The notes below the pieces were generated by a model. That model was given only the letters and a program-made list of their open reading frames with translations. It was not told the DNA's origin and did not search any database. Below, piece after piece: positions 28,520 to 39,997 of a stretch of DNA of 64,000 nt; the first letter of the stretch is position 1; each line of letters begins with the position of its first letter. Origin of the DNA: Bacteroidales bacterium (GTDB taxonomy: Bacteria; Bacteroidota; Bacteroidia; Bacteroidales; UBA1556); the NCBI GenBank assembly GCA_023146135.1, contig JAGLCR010000029.1, positions 1 to 64,000 on the forward strand, in the 5' to 3' direction. Both the position numbers and the translations under genes were made by a program.

Positions 28520-29788
28520 TCACTTCCGAATTAACCGATTACCAATAGCACAATCCAAACATTTCAAATATTTACAATAATCATTTTTTAATGTTAGTAG
28601 GGCTTGACTCTGAGCAGCATTCGTAGCCGTGATTCCAGTTTCCCTATATCGTTTTACAATACTATTTTGCTCAGCCTTTGTTTGACTTAAAAAAAACAAT
28701 GCTCGCTCACGAAGTTCATCATCCTTTTGATGATTGGCATAAACAAACAAAAAGGGAACCAGTGTATTTATCAGAATCAAATCGAAGGAGCTCTCCCCCA
28801 TTCGCTTCTTCCTATTCTTCGATTTCTTGCCAAAGGAATAATGCTCATTCCAATAATCTGAGGCCTCCAATTGAAAGAAGTCTTTTAATTGTGAAAGCTT
28901 TTCCGTCTTTACAATTTTGGATAGTAAATGTGTTGATTTAAATATGAGCTGTGCAAACTGTGCAATACGAATACTAGGAAAATTCCCTGGTCGTAGGCGC
29001 ATAAATTTCCATTGATAACCTGCTATGGGTTCCAATTGATATTTCTTGCGTAAAAACTCATATTCAGCAATTAACTTTTGAGAATATTCGTCTTTTAATC
29101 TTTCATTGAGCATTCCAGATTGACCAAAGAGCAGAGCCTCAATTTTAAACAAGCTATCGCGATTCTTAGCCAAAACATCTAGAGGAATGCTACGTGCCAA
29201 TTGTTCAAACGGCTCGGAGTTTACATTAAAACCAAAATTACGTGCTAAGGCATAATAAAACGCCATTTCCCAGTTTCCATTCGATGATTGCAAGAATGCT
29301 TCAATATAATCTGTTTTACGTTCCAAGCGTTCAGCTAATAATCGATCGAGCCAAGAAAACAAAATCAAATCAGGTATCTCATTCAACTGCTGAGCACAGG
29401 CAATCCATTCGCGACTTGCTATGAGGTTTTTGTACCGAAAATATAGCTTTTCATCAATCTTCCCTTTCAATTCAAGGCATGGAATTTCCTCATCTGTTGC
29501 ATTGTTTATCATCATGTCGCAATCGTAAACCACATGCAAAATCACAGAATCATAATTAGGATCCACATCATGTTTATGCCGCATCCAATCTGATGCTTTT
29601 GAGTGCATTTCCACATTTCCGGCCCACTCGGTATTCCCAATTTTTAGGCGTGCATTAAAGAAATCAGGACCAGACCCATCGTTTTGTTGACCCGTATCTA
29701 TAATAATAATTGACTCATCAGTAGTAGTTTCAATATCATGTTTCATCAATCGATACTGCCATATATAATAAAGAAAATCCTCTGTCAT
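28520..29788 (-). CDS. DUF2851-family protein
   Basis: The 422 aa protein matches the DUF2851 pattern widespread in Bacteroidota: an N-terminal SGPDFFNARLKIG segment, GNVEMHSKASDWMRHKH (residues about 57-73) and YDSVILHVVYDCD (about 79-91). The C-terminal part contains CKYLKCLDCAIGNRLI, with three Cys that may bind a metal. The conserved Asp, Glu and His near the N terminus would suit a nuclease-like site, but that is only a guess; the family has no established function known to me. No signal peptide, so it is probably cytoplasmic. Confidence 0.8.
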   Translation of the reverse strand: MTEDFLYYIWQYRLMKHDIETTTDESIIIIDTGQQNDGSGPDFFNARLKIGNTEWAGNVEMHSKASDWMRHKHDVDPNYDSVILHVVYDCDMMINNATDEEIPCLELKGKIDEKLYFRYKNLIASREWIACAQQLNEIPDLILFSWLDRLLAERLERKTDYIEAFLQSSNGNWEMAFYYALARNFGFNVNSEPFEQLARSIPLDVLAKNRDSLFKIEALLFGQSGMLNERLKDEYSQKLIAEYEFLRKKYQLEPIAGYQWKFMRLRPGNFPSIRIAQFAQLIFKSTHLLSKIVKTEKLSQLKDFFQLEASDYWNEHYSFGKKSKNRKKRMGESSFDLILINTLVPFLFVYANHQKDDELRERALFFLSQTKAEQNSIVKRYRETGITATNAAQSQALLTLKNDYCKYLKCLDCAIGNRLIRK

Positions 29789-29817
29789 TATTTAATTGTT
29801 TTGAAATGGAAAGATAC

Positions 29818-29848
29818 AAAAAAAGCTCGAAACCTAAGTTTCGAGCTT
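29818..29848 (-). terminator. Terminator after the TlpA-like gene
   Basis: An 11-bp stem AAGCTCGAAAC/GTTTCGAGCTT with a CTAA loop is followed on minus by a T-run. It lies 22 nt beyond the stop of the 29871-31292 gene. Confidence 0.9.
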
Positions 29849-29870
29849 CCAATATAACTTTAATAAAAGA

Positions 29871-31292
29871 CTATAATCCAGGTAATGCCTTGATTTCATC
29901 TTCAATACCACCACTAGGGCGTTTTGCATTAATATCATATATTTTTCCTTCTTGGTCGAAGAGCATAAATCGTGGAATACCACTTATCTTATAAAACTCA
30001 CTAAACTCTTTTGCCTGACCTGCCCATATTTGAACACCTTTAAGCTCATCTTCTGCCACCATTTTTTGCCATGGCTCTTGTTTTTGATCCACAGAAATAC
30101 TAATAAAAACAACGTTTTTACCATGAAACTCTTTTTCGATTCGCTTTAGGTGAGGAATTTCTGCAAGACAAGGGTTACACCAAGTTGCCCACACATCAAC
30201 ATACACATACTTACCTTTGAAATCAGACATAGAAACAGTATTTCCAGCCATATCAACAAATGAAAACTCATAAGCATCAGCACCTTTTTTCAAATGTTTC
30301 CATTCACCAACTATATCTTCTATTTCTGATTGGAAGTTAGCATTTGGGCAAAGCTCATTAAACAAGTCAATGTAAAGGTCATATTCTGCAATACCATTCT
30401 GCGAAACCTGTTCACTAACCGCATCGAAAGACAATAACTCCATAATTTTCGGGCTAGTAAAAGTAGATTTTATCAAGTTCAAACGATATGTAATAGCGGA
30501 AGGATTAGTTGCTTGTAGCGTAGTGTCTTTATAAAAATCTTCCATTTTCACATTCACATAAGTGGACAAAAATGCTTTATAAATACCTAATGAAATTAGG
30601 CTTTCATCATTAAGATTTAGCTCTCCCAAGTAAGACTTATACTCAGCAGAAGGCTCAAATGTAGATTTAGAAAAATACTCGTAATACATTGGATAAATAC
30701 TTCGTAATAAGGCAGACTCATATAGTATTCGAGCAGTCTCTATTTTCTCAAACTGAGGATCAACATCACCCATCGTTTTAGTTAAGTCAGACAAACGCTG
30801 TTCACCCATTTTACGAACGGAGTCCACGGCAGACATTGCTATACCCTCTGGCTTGGCAAATATCGTACGAATTTCCTTCTGAAATATATTACTTGCTTTA
30901 GTATAATCCACTAAATAGCCATTATACAAAGCTCCATTACCTGAAAACTTTTGACTATCAAAAAGATTTGACATATCAGCAGTTAAAAATAATGTATCAC
31001 CAGGAAATAATATTACAGGATATTGGGCACGGGCTTCCACTAAAGCAATGGTATAATATGCTGAGCCATCAATATTAGCCGAAAACACAAAACTACCATC
31101 ACCTTCTACTTTAATAGTATCTACCTCTGTAGAAAAGGGATCCGAACTTTTTACTATTGCTGTCATTCCAGCACCACCATTAATGGTTGTTTTAAGAACT
31201 GCTTCCCCAGACTTTGGAGCCGTAGAAGTTCCACAGCTATTTAGCACAATTGCAAAAAGTGCAATAAAACTTAATCTAATTATTCTTTTCAT
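29871..31292 (-). CDS. TlpA/ResA-like thioredoxin-fold lipoprotein
   Basis: The 473 aa lipoprotein (lipobox VLNSC, Cys20) has an N-terminal DUF4369-like beta domain (about 35-130), a helical linker (about 140-330) and a C-terminal thioredoxin domain (about 335-473) with the redox motif WCNPC in VWATWCNPCLAEIPHL and the cis-Pro region SGIPRFMLF. Such proteins reduce or exchange envelope disulfides in Bacteroidota; the substrate is unknown. It lies 11 nt downstream of eno and ends at a terminator, so it may be co-transcribed with eno. Confidence 0.9.
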   Translation of the reverse strand: MKRIIRLSFIALFAIVLNSCGTSTAPKSGEAVLKTTINGGAGMTAIVKSSDPFSTEVDTIKVEGDGSFVFSANIDGSAYYTIALVEARAQYPVILFPGDTLFLTADMSNLFDSQKFSGNGALYNGYLVDYTKASNIFQKEIRTIFAKPEGIAMSAVDSVRKMGEQRLSDLTKTMGDVDPQFEKIETARILYESALLRSIYPMYYEYFSKSTFEPSAEYKSYLGELNLNDESLISLGIYKAFLSTYVNVKMEDFYKDTTLQATNPSAITYRLNLIKSTFTSPKIMELLSFDAVSEQVSQNGIAEYDLYIDLFNELCPNANFQSEIEDIVGEWKHLKKGADAYEFSFVDMAGNTVSMSDFKGKYVYVDVWATWCNPCLAEIPHLKRIEKEFHGKNVVFISISVDQKQEPWQKMVAEDELKGVQIWAGQAKEFSEFYKISGIPRFMLFDQEGKIYDINAKRPSGGIEDEIKALPGL

Positions 31293-31303
31293 ATTTACTT
31301 TTA

Positions 31304-32602
<1,299 letters not shown>

Positions 32603-32659
32603 TTAATTTTTAAGTTTTTATACTTTTTACTTTCTATTTATATAAGAATTCGAAAATAC

Positions 32660-32695
32660 AAAAAAAAAGGACAATGAAATAAATCAATGTCCTTT
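32660..32695 (-). terminator. Terminator at the end of the ribosomal superoperon
   Basis: The stem AAAGGACA/TGTCCTTT is extended by TGA/TCA across an A/A mismatch, with a T-run on minus. It lies 21 nt beyond the rplQ stop and marks the end of the rpsL-rplQ transcript. Confidence 0.87.
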
Positions 32696-32716
32696 ATAAT
32701 TTTGTGATAAATATAA

Positions 32717-33286
32717 TTATTTATCTTCCTTCTTAGGCTCTTCTTTTTTCTCAGCTTTCACTTCAGCTTTTGGAGCTTCTTTAACTTCGTCCTTAGTTTC
32801 CTCAACAACTACAGCATCTTCTATTTCAGTAGTAGCAGTTTCAGTCTTAGGAGTAGCTTTTTTAGCAGCACCACGGCGGCTACGTTTAGCTTTAGTTTTC
32901 TTATCTGATTTCTCCTTTAATAGGTTCTCATTATAATCCACTAATTCAATGATACACATTTCTGCATTATCACCTAAACGATTTCCTGTTTTAAGAATAC
33001 GAGTATACCCACCTGGGCGGTCTCCTATCTTAGCCGAAATATCACGAAATAGTTCAACTACAGCCTCTTTATTTTGAAGCTGACGAAAAACCATACGACG
33101 TGAATGCGTAGTATCTTCCTTAGAGCGAGTGATCAATGGTTCAACATACAATCTCAAAGCTTTTGCCTTAGCAACAGTCGTTTTGATACGTTTATGAACG
33201 ATTAATGAAGCAGCCATATTTGCAAGCATTGCACTTCTGTGCGAGGCTGTTCTTCCTAAATGATTAAATTTCTTTCTATGTCTCAT
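32717..33286 (-). CDS. rplQ: Ribosomal protein bL17
   Basis: The 189 aa large-subunit protein has the conserved L17 core in residues about 1-120 ([32 protein letters not shown]). A C-terminal extension of about 65 residues rich in Lys, Glu, Ala and Val, without predicted fold, makes it longer than E. coli L17 (127 aa). Such tails are common in Bacteroidota. It is the last gene of the superoperon, 5 nt after rpoA and followed by a terminator. Confidence 0.97.
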   Translation of the reverse strand: MRHRKKFNHLGRTASHRSAMLANMAASLIVHKRIKTTVAKAKALRLYVEPLITRSKEDTTHSRRMVFRQLQNKEAVVELFRDISAKIGDRPGGYTRILKTGNRLGDNAEMCIIELVDYNENLLKEKSDKKTKAKRSRRGAAKKATPKTETATTEIEDAVVVEETKDEVKEAPKAEVKAEKKEEPKKEDK

Positions 33287-33291
33287 CGCTA

Positions 33292-34284
33292 TTATTCCTT
33301 ATCCAGTTTATATTTGGTAACATTCATACCAAACGTTAAGTTCTTTACTTTTACCAACTCTTCTAGTTCAGTTAAAGACTTTTTACCGAAGTTACGGAAT
33401 TTCAACAAGTCATTTTTGTTGAAAGAAACCAACTCTCCTAGTGTATCAACCTCAGCTGCTTTCAAGCAATTTAATGCTCTAACAGATAAGTCAAGATCGA
33501 TTAATTTAGTCTTTAATAATTGACGAACGTGAAGGGTGTTTTCATCAAATTCTTCAGTAATATTCTTCTCTTCAGCATCGAAAGTGATTTTCTCGTCAGA
33601 GAACAACATAAAATGTTGAATCAAAATACCAGCAGCTTCTTTCAAAGCTTCTTTAGGCTCAATAGAACCGTCAGTATCGATTTCAAAAATCAACTTTTCA
33701 AAGTCAGTCTTCTGCTCTACACGATAATCCTCAATAGAATACTTAACATTAATTATTGGCGTATAAATAGCGTCAATAAAAATGGTACCCAAAGGAGCAC
33801 TAATCACTTTATTCTCCTCAGAAGGTACATATCCACGGCCTTTTTCAATGCTCATTTCTATGTTTAACTTCATGTTAGGATCAAGATGACAGATAACCAA
33901 GTCAGGGTTTAACACCTGAAATCCTGATAAGAACTTATTAATGTCACCTGCGGTGAAAGTTTCCTGATTGCTGATAGTTACTAATACTTTTTCACCATCA
34001 TATGATTCGATTTGGCGTTTGAAGCGTATTCTCTTCATGTTCAGAATAATATCTGTAACATCCTCGACTACGCCGGGAACTGAAGAAAACTCTTGCTCAA
34101 CACCATCAATACGGATACTTGTAATCGCATAACCTTCTAAGGAATTCAAAAGAATTCGACGAAGAGAGTTACCAATTGTTACTCCATAACCAGGCTCTAA
34201 TGGACGAAATTCAAAGATTCCTTTGAACACATCCGACTCGATCATGACAACTTTATCCGGTTTTTGAAATGCTAAAATAGACAT
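33292..34284 (-). CDS. rpoA: RNA polymerase alpha subunit
   Basis: The 330 aa subunit has the assembly NTD ([28 protein letters not shown], residues about 28-55 region) and a C-terminal domain (about 260-320, [20 protein letters not shown] and [16 protein letters not shown]) that contacts DNA and activators. Length and both domains are normal. It lies between rpsD (31 nt) and rplQ (5 nt), the standard alpha-operon position. Confidence 0.98.
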   Translation of the reverse strand: MSILAFQKPDKVVMIESDVFKGIFEFRPLEPGYGVTIGNSLRRILLNSLEGYAITSIRIDGVEQEFSSVPGVVEDVTDIILNMKRIRFKRQIESYDGEKVLVTISNQETFTAGDINKFLSGFQVLNPDLVICHLDPNMKLNIEMSIEKGRGYVPSEENKVISAPLGTIFIDAIYTPIINVKYSIEDYRVEQKTDFEKLIFEIDTDGSIEPKEALKEAAGILIQHFMLFSDEKITFDAEEKNITEEFDENTLHVRQLLKTKLIDLDLSVRALNCLKAAEVDTLGELVSFNKNDLLKFRNFGKKSLTELEELVKVKNLTFGMNVTKYKLDKE

Positions 34285-34315
34285 CTATTTATTGTTTTTG
34301 AAATTCAACAAAATA

Positions 34316-34921
34316 TTACTTAGAATACAATTCTACAATCAACTGCTCGTTGATATTCTCAGGGATTTCAGAACGCTCAGGGTATCCAGTAAATTTACCT
34401 TCTACAATATCAGCATTCCACTCAATCCATGAGTACGAATTTGCATTTGACGAAAGAGCTTCTAGAATTACTTCTAAAGATTTCGACTTTTCCCTAATAC
34501 TCACCACATCACCTGGACGTAATGAATAAGATGGGATATTTACAATTTCACCATTAACGGTAATATGACGGTGAGAAACCAACTGACGTGCAGCAGGACG
34601 ACCACCAGCAATACCCATACGGTAAACTGTATTGTCTAGACGAGCCTCACATAATTGAAGTAATACTTCACCTGTAATACCTGAACGTGAAGTAGCCTTT
34701 TCAAAAAGGTTACGGAACTGACGTTCTAGAATACCATATGTATATTTAGCTTTTTGTTTTTCTTGCAACTGAATTCCATACTCTGATTGCTTTTTGCGAC
34801 GACGTGAGTTTCCATGTTGTCCAGGAGCGTACTTGCGTCTTTCAAAACTCTTATCAGGCCCGAAGATCGGATCATTGAATTTTCTTGCTATTCTTGTTTT
34901 TGGACCAATATATCTAGCCAT
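34316..34921 (-). CDS. rpsD: Ribosomal protein uS4
   Basis: The 201 aa primary 16S-binding protein has the S4 RNA-binding domain (about 91-150; [31 protein letters not shown]) after the N-terminal extension. No zinc-binding Cys cluster is present at the N terminus. In E. coli S4 represses the alpha operon; whether this applies here is unknown. It lies 31 nt after rpsK and 31 nt before rpoA. Confidence 0.97.
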   Translation of the reverse strand: MARYIGPKTRIARKFNDPIFGPDKSFERRKYAPGQHGNSRRRKKQSEYGIQLQEKQKAKYTYGILERQFRNLFEKATSRSGITGEVLLQLCEARLDNTVYRMGIAGGRPAARQLVSHRHITVNGEIVNIPSYSLRPGDVVSIREKSKSLEVILEALSSNANSYSWIEWNADIVEGKFTGYPERSEIPENINEQLIVELYSK

Positions 34922-34952
34922 ATCTCAAAAATTTTCCTTTTAATTACTGTAA

Positions 34953-35351
34953 TTATACTCTTCTTCGTTTCGGAGGACGACAACCATTATGTGGTAATGG
35001 TGTAATATCCATAATCTCTGAAACAGTGATACCTGATGCACTTAATGCGCGTATTGCAGATTCACGTCCTGATCCTGGTCCCTTAACAAATACTTTAACT
35101 TTTCTTAGTCCTAGGTCATAAGCAACCTTTGAACAATCCGATGCTGCTAATTGCGCTGCATATGGAGTATTCTTTTTAGAACCTCTAAATCCCATTTTAC
35201 CTGCTGATGACCACGCGATCACTTGACCAGCATTATTGGTAAGGGAGATGATGATGTTGTTAAAAGTTGCACTCACGTAGGCTTTGCCTACTGGTTCAAC
35301 TTTAACAACCCGCTTTTTTGCGGATCTTCCTTTTTTTACATTCTTTGCCAT
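34953..35351 (-). CDS. rpsK: Ribosomal protein uS11
   Basis: The 132 aa small-subunit platform protein has the characteristic core [21 protein letters not shown] and the C-terminal [18 protein letters not shown] basic tail. It begins 46 nt after rpsM. The length is usual and no anomaly is visible. Confidence 0.97.
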   Translation of the reverse strand: MAKNVKKGRSAKKRVVKVEPVGKAYVSATFNNIIISLTNNAGQVIAWSSAGKMGFRGSKKNTPYAAQLAASDCSKVAYDLGLRKVKVFVKGPGSGRESAIRALSASGITVSEIMDITPLPHNGCRPPKRRRV

Positions 35352-35397
35352 TTGCTACTAATTCTTTTAAGTTGTTAAACTTAGCTCTTACTTAAAT

Positions 35398-35775
35398 TTA
35401 CTTGACTACCTTCTTTTTGCCGGCAACAGTCTTCTTTTTACCTTTTCGAGTACGAGCATTATTCTTAGTGCGTTGACCACGTAGAGGTAATCCAATACGA
35501 TGGCGTATTCCACGGTATGATCCAATATCCATCAATCGCTTGATATTCATTTGGATTTCCGAACGAAGTTCACCTTCTACACGAATGTGTTCTCCTATGT
35601 GCTCACGTATTATCTTTTGTTCTTCGTCACTCCAGTCACTAACCTTTTTGTTAATGTCAATTCCATTTGACTCCAAAATTTCTTTGGCAGTGCTGCGTCC
35701 GACTCCGTAAATGTAAGTCAGGGCAATTTCGCCTCTCTTATTGTTTGGGATATCTACTCCCGCGATTCTAGCCAT
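35398..35775 (-). CDS. rpsM: Ribosomal protein uS13
   Basis: The 125 aa head protein contacts P-site tRNA and the inter-subunit bridge. The N-terminal [19 protein letters not shown], the helix-two-turn-helix region and the conserved [25 protein letters not shown] near the C terminus are all present. It lies 41 nt after the short rpmJ gene. Confidence 0.97.
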   Translation of the reverse strand: MARIAGVDIPNNKRGEIALTYIYGVGRSTAKEILESNGIDINKKVSDWSDEEQKIIREHIGEHIRVEGELRSEIQMNIKRLMDIGSYRGIRHRIGLPLRGQRTKNNARTRKGKKKTVAGKKKVVK

Positions 35776-35816
35776 CGACTTTAAAATTTAATTGTTATAA
35801 TAAAAAATAAAAATAA

Positions 35817-35933
35817 TTACCCTTGACGTTGTTTAGAACGTGGGTTTTTCTTGTTGATAACAAACACACGACCTTTACGGCGTACGATGATATCATCTTC
35901 TGATCTCTTTTTTACAGATGCTCTTGTTTTCAT
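35817..35933 (-). CDS. rpmJ: Ribosomal protein bL36 (cysteine-free form)
   Basis: A 38 aa gene between infA (24 nt) and rpsM (41 nt). The reading starts [17 protein letters not shown] and ends [10 protein letters not shown], the typical L36 frame and length. The three Cys and one His that bind zinc in E. coli-type L36 (CxxC, later C and H) are all replaced, so this is the zinc-independent form, as in many Bacteroidota. It was identified from gene position and the SVKKR and KQRQG end motifs. Confidence 0.95.
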   Translation of the reverse strand: MKTRASVKKRSEDDIIVRRKGRVFVINKKNPRSKQRQG

Positions 35934-35957
35934 AATATATTATGTTAAAATAATATT

Positions 35958-36176
35958 CTATTTGTATCTAAATGTAATACGTCCTTTGGTTAAATCATAA
36001 GGAGAAATTTCTAGCTTCACCTTGTCGCCAGGAAGAATTCGAATATAATGCATTCTCATCTTTCCTGAAATATGAGCAACTAACTGATGTCCATTTTCCA
36101 ATTCAACACGAAACATAGCATTACCTAATGATTCTAATACTGTTCCGTCTTGTTCAATTGACTTTTGCTTAGCCAT
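35958..36176 (-). CDS. infA: Translation initiation factor IF-1
   Basis: The 72 aa OB-fold protein binds the ribosomal A site during initiation. [26 protein letters not shown] and the [33 protein letters not shown] core are canonical in sequence and length. It starts 1 nt after the map stop codon, so coupled translation is likely, and precedes rpmJ by 24 nt. Confidence 0.97.
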   Translation of the reverse strand: MAKQKSIEQDGTVLESLGNAMFRVELENGHQLVAHISGKMRMHYIRILPGDKVKLEISPYDLTKGRITFRYK

Positions 36177-36177
36177 A

Positions 36178-36963
36178 TTAACGTATATTTATATTTTGTT
36201 TTAATACTTCTTCAATAAATTCATATGTTGATAAAAACTCAACTTTGCCTCTTTTTACCACAACAGTGTGTTCAAAATGAGCAGATGCTTTGCTATCACG
36301 AGTTCTGATAGTCCAACCATCATTATCCTGCATTACATCTTTAGTTCCCATATTAATCATTGGCTCAATACATAAAACTAGATTTTCAGCTAGTTTCTTT
36401 CCTGTACCCTTTCTACCATAATTAAATACCTCTGGTCGCTCATGCAAATTCTTTCCAATTCCATGTCCCACTAAATCGCGAACTACAGAATATCCAAAAG
36501 ATTCAACATGTGATTGAATAGCTGACCCTATATCTCCAATACGTTTACCAAAAATAGCTTGTTCACATCCAAGGTAAACAGATTCTTTAGTAATCTTTTG
36601 AAGCTTAAGAGTTGCATCATCAGTTTCACCAACAGCAAATGAATAAGCATAATCACCGTAATACCCATTCATAAAGGTACCACAATCGACTGACACTAAA
36701 TCGCCATCCTTCAACTCACGATTTCCGGGAATGCCATGAACAACCTCATCGGCAACAGAAATACATAATGTGGCTGGAAAGCCACCATATCCCTTAAAGC
36801 CAGGTTTGGCACCATTATCAAGGATAAACTCTTCAGCGATTTTATCCATTTCAATGGTTTTGAGCCCCGTACGCATAATCTTTGCGACTTCGGCTAAAGT
36901 TTTTCCAACAAGTAAAGAACTTTGTCTTAATAATTCAATTTCTTCTGCAGTTTTAACAATCAT
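36178..36963 (-). CDS. map: Methionine aminopeptidase type I
   Basis: The 261 aa enzyme removes the initiator Met. The pita-bread metal ligands are visible in context: [20 protein letters not shown] (two Asp), [18 protein letters not shown] (His), [10 protein letters not shown] (Glu) and [11 protein letters not shown] (Glu). No N-terminal zinc-finger extension, so class Ia. It is embedded in the spc operon between secY (13 nt) and infA (1 nt); adk is absent from this position. Confidence 0.96.
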   Translation of the reverse strand: MIVKTAEEIELLRQSSLLVGKTLAEVAKIMRTGLKTIEMDKIAEEFILDNGAKPGFKGYGGFPATLCISVADEVVHGIPGNRELKDGDLVSVDCGTFMNGYYGDYAYSFAVGETDDATLKLQKITKESVYLGCEQAIFGKRIGDIGSAIQSHVESFGYSVVRDLVGHGIGKNLHERPEVFNYGRKGTGKKLAENLVLCIEPMINMGTKDVMQDNDGWTIRTRDSKASAHFEHTVVVKRGKVEFLSTYEFIEEVLKQNINIR

Positions 36964-36976
36964 AATATTGTTTTTA

Positions 36977-38383
36977 CTACATACCGCTGCCTAATCCAGC
37001 TGACTGATACATATTAGACTGACGACCTTTGATACGACCTGATTTTGTTAAACCATCATAATGACGCATCAATAAGTGACTTTCAATCTGCTGTAGCGTA
37101 TCAAGAACCACACCCACTAAAATAAGTAGTGACGTTCCGCCAAAGAACTGAGCGAATTGTTGGTTGATACCAGCTTGTGATACAAATGCAGGCATAATAG
37201 CAACAAAGGCTAAAAATATAGAACCTGGTAGGGTAACACGAGATAAAATGGTATCAAGAAATTCGGCTGTTCGTTTTCCAGGCTTAATACCAGGAATAAA
37301 ACCACCATTCTTCTTCAAATCCTCAGCAATCTGATTAGGATTAATTGTAATCGCTGTATAAAAATAGGTAAAGGCAACAATCATCAAACCAAAGGTAGCA
37401 TTATACCAAAATCCGTTAAAGTCGGAAAAGGCAGCAGCAAACCATGATAAACCTTCGCTATCAGATGCAGCATAACCAATTAAAGTTATAGGTAGCATCA
37501 TAATGGCTTGAGCAAAGATGATTGGCATTACTCCAGCAGCATTCACTTTAAGAGGAACATACTGACGTACACCACCATATTGTTTATTTCCAACAACACG
37601 TTTGGCAAATTGAATAGGTACTCTACGTGTACCTTGTACTAACATTATAGTAACAAGGATAACTAGTATTAGGAATACCATTTCGGCCAAAAACATAACC
37701 ATACCTCCAGTTTGTTCAGTAGCTTTTGATACAAATTCAGCAAATAATGCCATCGGAAGTCGAGCAATAATACCAATCATAATGATTATAGAAATACCGT
37801 TTCCAATTCCTTTATCTGTAATTCGCTCACCTAACCACATAATAAACATGGTACCGGCAATTAAAATTGCAACTGATAATGCATAAAAGAAAGTGGGAGA
37901 ATGATCATACAAAGGTACTGTAGATAGTACCTCACCAGAATTAGCAGTATAATACTTACCCAGCGTATGAATCATATTGGCAATATAACCAGGTGCTTGA
38001 AAAGCAACAATAATTACCGTTAATAAACGAGTAATTTGACTGATTTTCTTACGACCACTTTCACCTTCTTTTTGTAGCTTCTGAAAATATGGCACAGCCA
38101 TACCTAAAAGTTGTACAACGATAGAGGCAGTAATATATGGCATAATACCTAATGCAAAAATTGATGCATTGGAAAATGCTCCACCCGAGAACATATTAAT
38201 TAATCCAACCAAACCAGAACTACCTTGAGCTTGCAAAGCTGCCAATCCGCGAGGATCAACACCAGGAAGAACAACATAAGCTCCTAGTCGATAGATTAAA
38301 ATCAACGATAAAGTGAGGATGATACGATTACGTAACTCCTCAATATTCCAGATATTCTTTAATGTCTCTATAAACTTCTTCAT
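36977..38383 (-). CDS. secY: Preprotein translocase subunit SecY
   Basis: The 468 aa channel subunit has ten membrane segments with the plug region after TM1 (GVDPRGLAALQAQG) and the cytoplasmic loops ERITDKGIGNGISIIIMIGI and GIKPGKRTAEFLDTILSRV. It forms the SecYEG channel for export of the many signal-peptide proteins in this window. It lies 6 nt after rplO, the standard spc-operon position. The somewhat larger size than E. coli SecY (443 aa) is spread over loops. Confidence 0.97.
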   Translation of the reverse strand: MKKFIETLKNIWNIEELRNRIILTLSLILIYRLGAYVVLPGVDPRGLAALQAQGSSGLVGLINMFSGGAFSNASIFALGIMPYITASIVVQLLGMAVPYFQKLQKEGESGRKKISQITRLLTVIIVAFQAPGYIANMIHTLGKYYTANSGEVLSTVPLYDHSPTFFYALSVAILIAGTMFIMWLGERITDKGIGNGISIIIMIGIIARLPMALFAEFVSKATEQTGGMVMFLAEMVFLILVILVTIMLVQGTRRVPIQFAKRVVGNKQYGGVRQYVPLKVNAAGVMPIIFAQAIMMLPITLIGYAASDSEGLSWFAAAFSDFNGFWYNATFGLMIVAFTYFYTAITINPNQIAEDLKKNGGFIPGIKPGKRTAEFLDTILSRVTLPGSIFLAFVAIMPAFVSQAGINQQFAQFFGGTSLLILVGVVLDTLQQIESHLLMRHYDGLTKSGRIKGRQSNMYQSAGLGSGM

Positions 38384-38389
38384 CTATGC

Positions 38390-38833
38390 TTATAATTTAG
38401 TAGCAACGCCACCAGCAGCTTCTATAGCTTTCAGGGCTGTTGCAGTAAATGCATGTGCTTTAATTTCTACTTTGGCTTTTAATTCGCCACGACCTAATAT
38501 TTTAATTAAATCGTTTTTACCAGCAAGATTATACTCAATAAGTACTTGTTGATCAATTGAACTAATTCCTTTGTCAGCCAAAGCTTGAATTATGTCAATG
38601 TTAATCCCTTGGTATTCTTTACGGTTAATGTTTTTAAAACCGAATTTAGGAACACGTCGGTATAATGGCATTTGACCACCTTCGAAACCAGCCTTACGAC
38701 TGTATCCTGAACGTGATTTTTGTCCGTTATGTCCACGAGTTGAAGTTCCACCTCTTGTAGAACCTTGTCCCCTACCAATTCTCTTTCGAGTCTTTATTGA
38801 TCCTTTTGCAGGTTTAAGATTACTTAAATCCAT
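38390..38833 (-). CDS. rplO: Ribosomal protein uL15
   Basis: The 147 aa protein has the Gly/Arg-rich N-terminal segment KTRKRIGRGQGSTRGGTSTR that threads into 23S rRNA and the globular C-terminal part ending with AFTATALKAIEAAGG. It is positioned 26 nt after rpmD and 6 nt before secY. Confidence 0.97.
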   Translation of the reverse strand: MDLSNLKPAKGSIKTRKRIGRGQGSTRGGTSTRGHNGQKSRSGYSRKAGFEGGQMPLYRRVPKFGFKNINRKEYQGINIDIIQALADKGISSIDQQVLIEYNLAGKNDLIKILGRGELKAKVEIKAHAFTATALKAIEAAGGVATKL

Positions 38834-38859
38834 TGCTATATCGTTTAAAATATTATATA

Positions 38860-39039
38860 CTAAACTTCTTCTATAGAAAGTAAGTGTTTTACTTTCTCAA
38901 TCATGCCCAACATTTGCGGGCTAGCTTCCACTATACGTTCTTTATGCATTTTCTTAATACCCAATGCAATAAGAGTACGCTTTTGACGAAGTGGTCTATC
39001 AATACCACTTTTAATCTGCTTTATCTTAAGTGTCTTCAT
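38860..39039 (-). CDS. rpmD: Ribosomal protein uL30
   Basis: The 59 aa protein MKTLKIKQIKSGIDRPL... has the conserved GIKKMHKERIVEAS segment and usual L30 length. I start it at the ATG at 39039; an in-frame ATG at 39063 would add eight residues (MPIKIQKT) not typical of L30. It lies 56 nt after rpsE and 26 nt before rplO. Confidence 0.93.
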   Translation of the reverse strand: MKTLKIKQIKSGIDRPLRQKRTLIALGIKKMHKERIVEASPQMLGMIEKVKHLLSIEEV

Positions 39040-39095
39040 TGTCTTCTGTATTTTAATCGGCAAATGTACAATTAATTACATCTACTCAATCAAAT

Positions 39096-39614
39096 TTAAC
39101 CATTAAAAACTTTATCTAAACTAACACCGCGTAACTCAGCAATATAGCGAGGGTCTCTCAATTTACTCAAGGCATCAAATGTCGCCTTTACCACTGAGTG
39201 AGGGTTTGAAGAACCTTTTGACTTAGCCAATACGTCGGTTACACCAACACTCTCCAATACTGCACGCATAGCACCACCAGCAATTACTCCAGTACCATGA
39301 GATGCAGGCTTAATAAAAACCTCAGCTCCACTATATTTACCTGTTTGCTCATGAGGAAGAGTACCTTTATAAATAGGCACTTTGATTAAATGCTTCTTAG
39401 CATCATCAACTCCTTTAGCAATAGCAGAAGTAACCTCTTTTGCTTTTCCTAAACCATACCCTACAATACCAGCCTCATTACCAACTACAACGATGGCAGA
39501 AAAACTAAATGTTCTACCTCCTTTAGTTACTTTGGTAACTCTTTGGATACTAACAAGACGATCTTTATAATCTACCTCACTAGTTTTTATATTATTTCTT
39601 TTATTATCTGCCAT
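39096..39614 (-). CDS. rpsE: Ribosomal protein uS5
   Basis: The 172 aa protein has the N-terminal double-stranded RNA-binding-like domain ([21 protein letters not shown]) and the C-terminal S5 domain ([36 protein letters not shown]). It functions in decoding accuracy at the mRNA entry side. It starts 5 nt after rplR and is followed by 56 nt before rpmD. Confidence 0.97.
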   Translation of the reverse strand: MADNKRNNIKTSEVDYKDRLVSIQRVTKVTKGGRTFSFSAIVVVGNEAGIVGYGLGKAKEVTSAIAKGVDDAKKHLIKVPIYKGTLPHEQTGKYSGAEVFIKPASHGTGVIAGGAMRAVLESVGVTDVLAKSKGSSNPHSVVKATFDALSKLRDPRYIAELRGVSLDKVFNG

Positions 39615-39619
39615 AAGTC

Positions 39620-39976
39620 CTAAAATTTAAGTCCACCTTCACGAGCTCCGTCGGCCATAGACTTGATTCTACCATGATAAACATATCCGCTACGGTCGAA
39701 AATCACTGCTTCAACATTAGCTTCTTTAGCCTTTTCGGCTAATAGCATACCAACTAATTTGGCTTGCTCAATTTTTGTGACTGTTTTAGAAGAGATGCTC
39801 TCATCTTGTGATGATGCTGATGCAAGAGTCTTTCCTGCTTCATCATCAATAATCTGAGTATAAATCTGCTTATTACTTCTAAAAACACTCAATCGAGGAC
39901 GAGCGGCTGTTCCGGAAATTTTTCCACGAACACGGCGTCTAATCCTTGATCTTTGATAACTGTTATTCTTCTTCAT
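39620..39976 (-). CDS. rplR: Ribosomal protein uL18
   Basis: The 118 aa 5S rRNA-binding protein has a basic N-terminal tail ([21 protein letters not shown]) and the conserved [22 protein letters not shown] and [24 protein letters not shown] segments. It lies 21 nt after rplF and 5 nt before rpsE. Confidence 0.97.
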   Translation of the reverse strand: MKKNNSYQRSRIRRRVRGKISGTAARPRLSVFRSNKQIYTQIIDDEAGKTLASASSQDESISSKTVTKIEQAKLVGMLLAEKAKEANVEAVIFDRSGYVYHGRIKSMADGAREGGLKF

Positions 39977-39997
39977 CGTGCTTTTACTTAAAATTAT

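Noticed and set aside
39040-39063. Longer rpmD start (MPIKIQKT extension)
   Set aside because: uL30 proteins normally begin at the MKTLKIKQ-type segment; the extra eight residues are not family-like.
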